Below, piece by piece: positions 60,272 through 64,000 of a DNA stretch of 64,000 nucleotides. The stretch lies in NCBI RefSeq assembly GCF_014534685.1, contig NZ_JACVVX010000009.1:1-64000 (forward strand), in the 5' to 3' direction. This DNA is from Oryzicola mucosus (GTDB lineage: Bacteria > Pseudomonadota > Alphaproteobacteria > Rhizobiales > Rhizobiaceae). The notes under the pieces were generated by a model, which saw nothing but the letters and a program-made list of their open reading frames with translations, had not been told where the DNA came from and ran no database searches. Position 1 is the stretch's first letter. The number at the start of each line of letters is the position of its first letter. A program made the translations under genes and the position numbers.

Positions 60272-61774
60272 TCACCCCTCCTGGAACGCCTGCTCGCGCT
60301 TCTTTCTGACCGACGGCAGAACGACGAGCAGCAACATGATCGCGGCGATCGAGAGCAGGCCCGCGCTCAGCGGCCGGGTGAGGAGGACGCTCGGGTCGCC
60401 CTTGGAGAACAGAAGCGTGCGGCGCAGGAATTCTTCCATCATCGGCCCCAGGATGAAAGCGAGCAGCATGGGCGCGGGCTCGACCTCCAGCTTGCGGAAC
60501 AGGTAGCCGACCACGCCGAACAGCGCCATGGCATAGACATCGAACACGCTGTTGTTGACGCTGAAGACGCCGATGGCACAGAGCGCGATGATGGTCGGGA
60601 ATAGGAAGTGATAGGGAATGGCGATCATCCGGACCCAGAGACCGATCAGCGGCAGGTTCAGGACGAGGAGCATCAGATTGCCGATCCACATCGAGGCAAT
60701 CAGGCCCCAGAACAGGGTCGGCTGTTCCGTCATCACCGAGGGGCCCGGCTGGATGCCCTGGATCAGCATGGCGCCGATCATCAGGGCCATCACCGAATTA
60801 GACGGCAGACCGAGGGTCAGCATCGGGATGAACGATGTCTGCGCCCCGGCATTGTTGGCTGATTCCGGACCCGCCACTCCTTCGATCGCGCCCTTGCCGA
60901 AACACTCCGGTTCCTTCGACAATCGCTTCTCCAGCGAGTAGGAACCGAAAGATGCCAGCGCTGCTCCACCGCCGGGCAGGATGCCAAGCACCGAGCCCAG
61001 CGCCGTGCCGCGGGCGATCGGGCCGATGATGCGGCGCCAGTCCTCGCGCGTCGGCATCAGATTGGTCACCTTGCGGGTGAGCAACGTGCGCTCGCCTTCC
61101 GATTCCAGGTTGGCGACAATCTCGCCCAACCCGAAGATGCCCATAGCTAGAACGACGAAATTGATACCGTCGGAGAGCATCGGCAGGTCGAAGGTGAAGC
61201 GTGGAACGGCCGAGTTGACGTCCGTGCCGACCATGCCTAGGAGCAGGCCGGTCAGGATCATGCCGAATGCCTGCAGCAGAGAACCGGACGCCATGACGAT
61301 GGAGGCGATCAGGCCGAGCACCATCAGGGCGAAATATTCCGCCGGGCCGAACTGCAGCGCCACGACGGCGAGCGCTGGCGCAAAAAGCGCGATCAGCAGC
61401 GTCGAGATCGTTCCGGCAATGAACGAGCCGATGGCGGCGGTCGACAGGGCCCGTCCCGCATGACCCTGACGGGCCATCTGGTGGCCATCAAGGGCGGTCA
61501 CGACGGAAGACGGCTCGCCTGGCAGATTGACGAGAATGGCGGTGGTGGAGCCGCCATACTGGGCACCGTAATATATACCCGCCAGCATGATCAGCGCCGT
61601 TTCCGGTGGCAGGCCAAAGGTCAGCGGCAAGAGCATGGCGATCGTGGCAACCGGGCCGAGGCCCGGCAGGACGCCGATGGCCGTGCCGAGGAAGACGCCA
61701 AGAAGGCAATAGCCGAGATTGGTGATCGACGAGGCGACGGTGAGCCCCATCCAGAGATTCGACAGCATGTCCAT
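60272..61774 (-). CDS. tctA: TctA family large membrane subunit (second carrier)
   Basis: 500 residues, a paralogue of the protein at 47.9-49.4 kb, with the same signatures (LGVFLGTAIGVLPGLGPVAT, IYYGAQYGGSTTAIL, NLPGEPSSVVTALDGHQMAR, GPESANNAGAQTSFIPMLTL, LGLPSNSVMALM). It would form the membrane path of a second tripartite carboxylate carrier. ATG 61774 was chosen because the region further upstream overlaps tctB. Gene order here is regulator-tctB-tctA, with tctC divergent, unlike the first carrier. Confidence 0.95.
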   Translation of the reverse strand: MDMLSNLWMGLTVASSITNLGYCLLGVFLGTAIGVLPGLGPVATIAMLLPLTFGLPPETALIMLAGIYYGAQYGGSTTAILVNLPGEPSSVVTALDGHQMARQGHAGRALSTAAIGSFIAGTISTLLIALFAPALAVVALQFGPAEYFALMVLGLIASIVMASGSLLQAFGMILTGLLLGMVGTDVNSAVPRFTFDLPMLSDGINFVVLAMGIFGLGEIVANLESEGERTLLTRKVTNLMPTREDWRRIIGPIARGTALGSVLGILPGGGAALASFGSYSLEKRLSKEPECFGKGAIEGVAGPESANNAGAQTSFIPMLTLGLPSNSVMALMIGAMLIQGIQPGPSVMTEQPTLFWGLIASMWIGNLMLLVLNLPLIGLWVRMIAIPYHFLFPTIIALCAIGVFSVNNSVFDVYAMALFGVVGYLFRKLEVEPAPMLLAFILGPMMEEFLRRTLLFSKGDPSVLLTRPLSAGLLSIAAIMLLLVVLPSVRKKREQAFQEG

Positions 61775-61784
61775 GGCGGGGTCC

Positions 61785-62261
61785 TCAGGAGGCGAACAGG
61801 GGTGAAAGCCAGCTTCCCACCAGCGGCATGGGCACGCCCAATCCCTCGGCAAAGACCAGCGTGCAGACCGCAACGAGCGCCACCAGAGCGGCGAGCGAAC
61901 GCGTCGACATTGCAAAATGCTCGCTCGCCGAGGCGGACACCAGCAAGAGGACAGTCAGAGCCAGCGGCAGACCTGCCCCAATCAGCAAAAGGCCAAACAG
62001 GCAAACGGATGCCGTGACCAGCAGCAGCGCTTTCCAGTTGACCGGGCCAATCGGATCCCCATCCCTTTGCAGGCTGCGCAGCAGCGATGCGAGGGCGACC
62101 AGTATCAGGAGACCGGAAATAACCCTTGGGAAATATCCCGGTCCCATACGGCCGGCAGTGCCAAAACCATAGTCGCCTGCAATCACAAAACCGGCCATGC
62201 CCAGCGCCCCATAGAGCAGCGCGCTGCCAAACTCCCTCTTCGACCTTATTCTCAGTGCCAT
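61785..62261 (-). CDS. tctB: TctB family small membrane subunit (second carrier)
   Basis: 158 residues with four membrane helices (LYGALGMAGFVIAGDYGFG, MGPGYFPRVISGLLILVALA, LLVTASVCLFGLLLIGAGLP, ALVALVAVCTLVFAEGLGV); MGPGYFP is the TctB hallmark. Its ATG follows GGAGGATAGG, where the TAG is the stop of the upstream regulator gene, so translation is coupled to it. TctA starts 10 bases after its stop. Confidence 0.93.
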   Translation of the reverse strand: MALRIRSKREFGSALLYGALGMAGFVIAGDYGFGTAGRMGPGYFPRVISGLLILVALASLLRSLQRDGDPIGPVNWKALLLVTASVCLFGLLLIGAGLPLALTVLLLVSASASEHFAMSTRSLAALVALVAVCTLVFAEGLGVPMPLVGSWLSPLFAS

Positions 62262-62262
62262 C

Positions 62263-63402
62263 CTATCCTCCCGGTGTATCCTCGGCCGGATTCGACGGAC
62301 GTTCCGGGGCGGCAGGCGCCGCCGGAAGCACCGAGCGTCCCTCGATCTCGTGCATGGTGATCAATGTCAGTCCGTAGGGCGCGTACGGGTCGCTCCACCG
62401 GCTTTTCAGCCGCGCATAAAGCGCCTCGGCCTGCTCCTGGGCGCTGTATCCGATCAGGTGAAAGAATCCTTCCCGCTCGGTCTCGATATCGCTGCGGCCA
62501 AGCAGGACGATGGAGATATCCTCTGGCACCCGGATGCCGCGCGCATGCAGGCCGGCGCGCAACCGTTGTCCACTCTCCACGCCCCAGACGAGAACGCCGC
62601 GACGCTCGCCGCCGGGCTCGCGGGCGATGGCCGCCAGCCGCTCCAGCACAGCCAGTTCGAATTCGCGTGACGGCAGGGAGGGCAGCAGGTCCGGCGCGCG
62701 CAACTGCGTGCCACGGGGGCCTTCCTCTCGTATCTGCCGATAGCGATGCAGGCCAAGTTCATTGGCGAGAAAGGAATTTGCGGTCGTGATGTAGTGGATC
62801 TGCTGATGCCTGCCTGTCGACAGCAGGCGGACCGCCCGTTCGACAGGCCGGCCCCATTCGAAGCCGACTGCATCGACATCCGTGCCGACCAGCCAAGCGC
62901 CATCGACGATCACATTGTCCGACTTGCGGCGGAGCGCCGCCAGCATTTCCACCGGCATCTGTTCGAAGGAATTCTGGATGACACAGGCATCGAAACGCGG
63001 CAGGGACTGCAGCACGCGGCGCGCATGATTGGCATCGGAATAGCCGACCTCCAAGGTCATATCGCCGCCGTCTGCGACCATCGCCTGCAGCCTATCCATG
63101 ACGAGGCGGGCCCGTTGCGTGGCGCTCGGCCGCCGCAGCAGGATCACGCTTCGGCCCTTCTGCGGCAGGCTGCGCATGCTTGCCGCCCCCTGGCCGGCAC
63201 TGCCACCGACGAAAAATGTGCCGCGCCCGACCTGCGCGTCGATGAGCCCCTCTTCCTTCAGCGCCTTGAGCGCACGCTGCACCCCGGGCTGCGCCAACTT
63301 GAAATCGCGCATGAGGCTGCGAACCGTGGGCAACCGGTCTCCCGGCTGAGCCGATGCGGCCAGCGACTTTAGATAGTCCTGCAGCTTCCCAATCTTCTCC
63401 AT
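62263..63402 (-). CDS. GntR-type regulator with LacI-like sensor domain
   Basis: 379 residues: a GntR winged HTH at about 5-68 (DRLPTVRSLMRDFKLAQPGV, QRALKALKEEGLIDAQVGRG) and a C-terminal periplasmic-binding-protein-like domain (SVILLRRPSATQRARLVMDR, FDACVIQNSFEQMPVEML, VRLLSTGRHQQIHYITT, EDISIVLLGRSDIE). This layout is like AraR-type or other GntR/LacI hybrids. AGGAGG precedes the ATG. It is first in the operon with tctB and tctA and divergent from tctC, between which two matching palindromes lie. It probably represses the carrier until its substrate is present. Confidence 0.9.
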   Translation of the reverse strand: MEKIGKLQDYLKSLAASAQPGDRLPTVRSLMRDFKLAQPGVQRALKALKEEGLIDAQVGRGTFFVGGSAGQGAASMRSLPQKGRSVILLRRPSATQRARLVMDRLQAMVADGGDMTLEVGYSDANHARRVLQSLPRFDACVIQNSFEQMPVEMLAALRRKSDNVIVDGAWLVGTDVDAVGFEWGRPVERAVRLLSTGRHQQIHYITTANSFLANELGLHRYRQIREEGPRGTQLRAPDLLPSLPSREFELAVLERLAAIAREPGGERRGVLVWGVESGQRLRAGLHARGIRVPEDISIVLLGRSDIETEREGFFHLIGYSAQEQAEALYARLKSRWSDPYAPYGLTLITMHEIEGRSVLPAAPAAPERPSNPAEDTPGG

Positions 63403-63420
63403 GCCGGCCTCCTATCACAC

Positions 63421-63434
63421 TACAAATTGTATCA
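63421..63434. promoter_or_regulatory. Operator-like site 1 at second tct locus
   Basis: TACAAATTGTATCA: the first eleven bases form the palindrome TACAA-A-TTGTA. It lies 19 bases upstream of the regulator start and matches site 2 (63529-63542) at 12 of 14 positions. Confidence 0.55.
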
Positions 63435-63527
63435 TCAATAATGTATTTCAACATTTCAAGCAAATTTTGTTGCTTTATCTTCATATTAAAACTAACAAAT
63501 ATCCGAAGTCTGTACTGGTTTGATTTA

Positions 63528-63542
63528 ATACAATATGTATCA
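63528..63542. promoter_or_regulatory. Operator-like site 2 at second tct locus
   Basis: ATACAATATGTATCA contains the palindrome ATACA-ATA-TGTAT (63528-63540). It lies 18 bases upstream of the tctC start, and the repeated TACAAxxTGTATCA pattern at both promoters suggests binding by the adjacent GntR-type protein. Confidence 0.55.
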
Positions 63543-63560
63543 CTCGGAGGAGGAATTCAC

Positions 63561-64000
63561 ATGTTTCATAGGATTGGAAATGCACTGGCGGGCTTGGCCC
63601 TTGCGCTCGGGCTCACTGCTCCGGTTGCCGCCCTGGCGCAATCCGATGCGCCGCTGACCTTATTGGTCGGCTATTCGGCTGGCGGCAGCGCGGATCTGGC
63701 CGCCCGGATCATCGCGCCAGAGATCTCCAGCCGCATCGGCCGCACAGTCATCGTCGAAAATGCGACGGGGGCGAGCGGCATGATCGCCCTGCAGAAGCTG
63801 ATCAACGGCGCAGCCGACGGCAATACGCTCTACTATGGCGGTTTCGATACGGTTGCCGTGCCGATGACCAATGCCAAAGTGGGCGCTAACTGGGAGACGG
63901 ACACGATCGCCGTCGGTCGCACAACAACCACGTCGATGGCGGTGGTGGTTCCGGCGCAGTCCGATTACCAGGACATGGCCGCGCTCTTGGCCGCCGGCAA
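63561..64000 (+). CDS. tctC: TctC family solute-binding protein, cut by window end
   Basis: The first 146 residues of a periplasmic binding protein: signal peptide MFHRIGNALAGLALALGLTA ending near VAALA, then LTLLVGYSAGGSADLAARII, IVENATGASGMIALQKLIN and DGNTLYYGGFDTVAV, the Bug/TctC layout. GGAGGAGG precedes ATG 63561. It is transcribed away from the regulator-tctB-tctA operon and would deliver the substrate to that carrier. The frame is open to the end of the window. Confidence 0.9.
   Translation, partial: MFHRIGNALAGLALALGLTAPVAALAQSDAPLTLLVGYSAGGSADLAARIIAPEISSRIGRTVIVENATGASGMIALQKLINGAADGNTLYYGGFDTVAVPMTNAKVGANWETDTIAVGRTTTTSMAVVVPAQSDYQDMAALLAAG

Noticed and set aside
1-64000. CRISPR arrays, tRNA, rRNA, phage or conjugation genes
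   Set aside because: No regularly spaced repeats, cloverleaf-like segments, or structural phage or transfer genes were seen in the sequence.

Overview
The window is GC-rich, densely coded, and reads as accessory DNA from an alphaproteobacterium, most likely of the order Hyphomicrobiales (Rhizobiales). The grounds are the DUF930 protein, the kdpFABC-DE layout, the tripartite tricarboxylate (Tct) carriers, a BKACE (DUF849) enzyme, an RTX protein with rhizobial-style repeats, and the codon and protein style. No rRNA, tRNA, ribosomal or replication gene was seen. The content is regulators, transporters and catabolic enzymes, so a secondary replicon or genomic island is plausible; this is inference.

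Layout. 0-14 kb: small oxidoreductase, hydrolase and regulator sets (AraC/SDR/hydrolase, two LysR regulators, cupin/esterase/NTF2-like, SDR/TetR) and a tandem pair of exported serine hydrolases. Three genes here look broken: a frameshifted NAD(P)-binding gene at 4.2-4.9 kb, a NmrA-like gene with an in-frame TAG at 4.9-5.8 kb, and the second serine hydrolase. 14.2-14.9 kb: a DUF930 protein. 15.1-23.1 kb: a complete high-affinity K+ system kdpFABC plus kdpDE, with an extra 27-residue membrane ORF ahead of kdpF. 23.5-25.5 kb: a GNAT protein and an RTX protein. 25.5-26.4 kb: DNA without a recognisable gene.

26.4-33.7 kb is a self-contained 5-methylthioribose (MTR) salvage locus. It has a SorC-type regulator, a sugar-type ABC importer (binding protein, permease, double ATPase) and, divergently, MTR kinase mtnK and MTR-1-P isomerase mtnA. 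A perfect palindrome with 11-base arms lies in the divergent promoter, and a related palindrome lies before the regulator gene. 33.7-38.9 kb: an IS5-type transposase remnant, a CPA2 cation/H+ antiporter, a universal stress protein and a metal P-type ATPase; the far edge is a 5'-truncated branched-chain amino acid permease gene.

39.4-55.5 kb is the most interesting part: a catabolic locus built around one divergent promoter at about 51.1-51.3 kb. Leftward it encodes a TctCBA carrier, a BisC-like molybdenum S/N-oxide reductase, an aldehyde dehydrogenase, a crotonase, a 3-mercaptopyruvate-type sulfurtransferase, an IclR regulator, a BKACE and a second crotonase. Rightward it encodes an HpcH/HpaI aldolase, a bicupin, a DUF6282-like metal hydrolase and a GlcD-type FAD oxidase. 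I know of no described pathway with this set. I infer uptake and breakdown of a carboxylated, probably sulfur- or N-oxide-containing compound through aldehyde, acyl-CoA, beta-keto acid and 2-hydroxy/2-oxo acid steps.

55.5-64 kb: a gene remnant, two small conserved proteins, an AraC regulator with a TonB-dependent receptor in visibly lower-GC DNA, and a second Tct carrier (tctA, tctB, a GntR-type regulator, and a divergent tctC that runs off the window).
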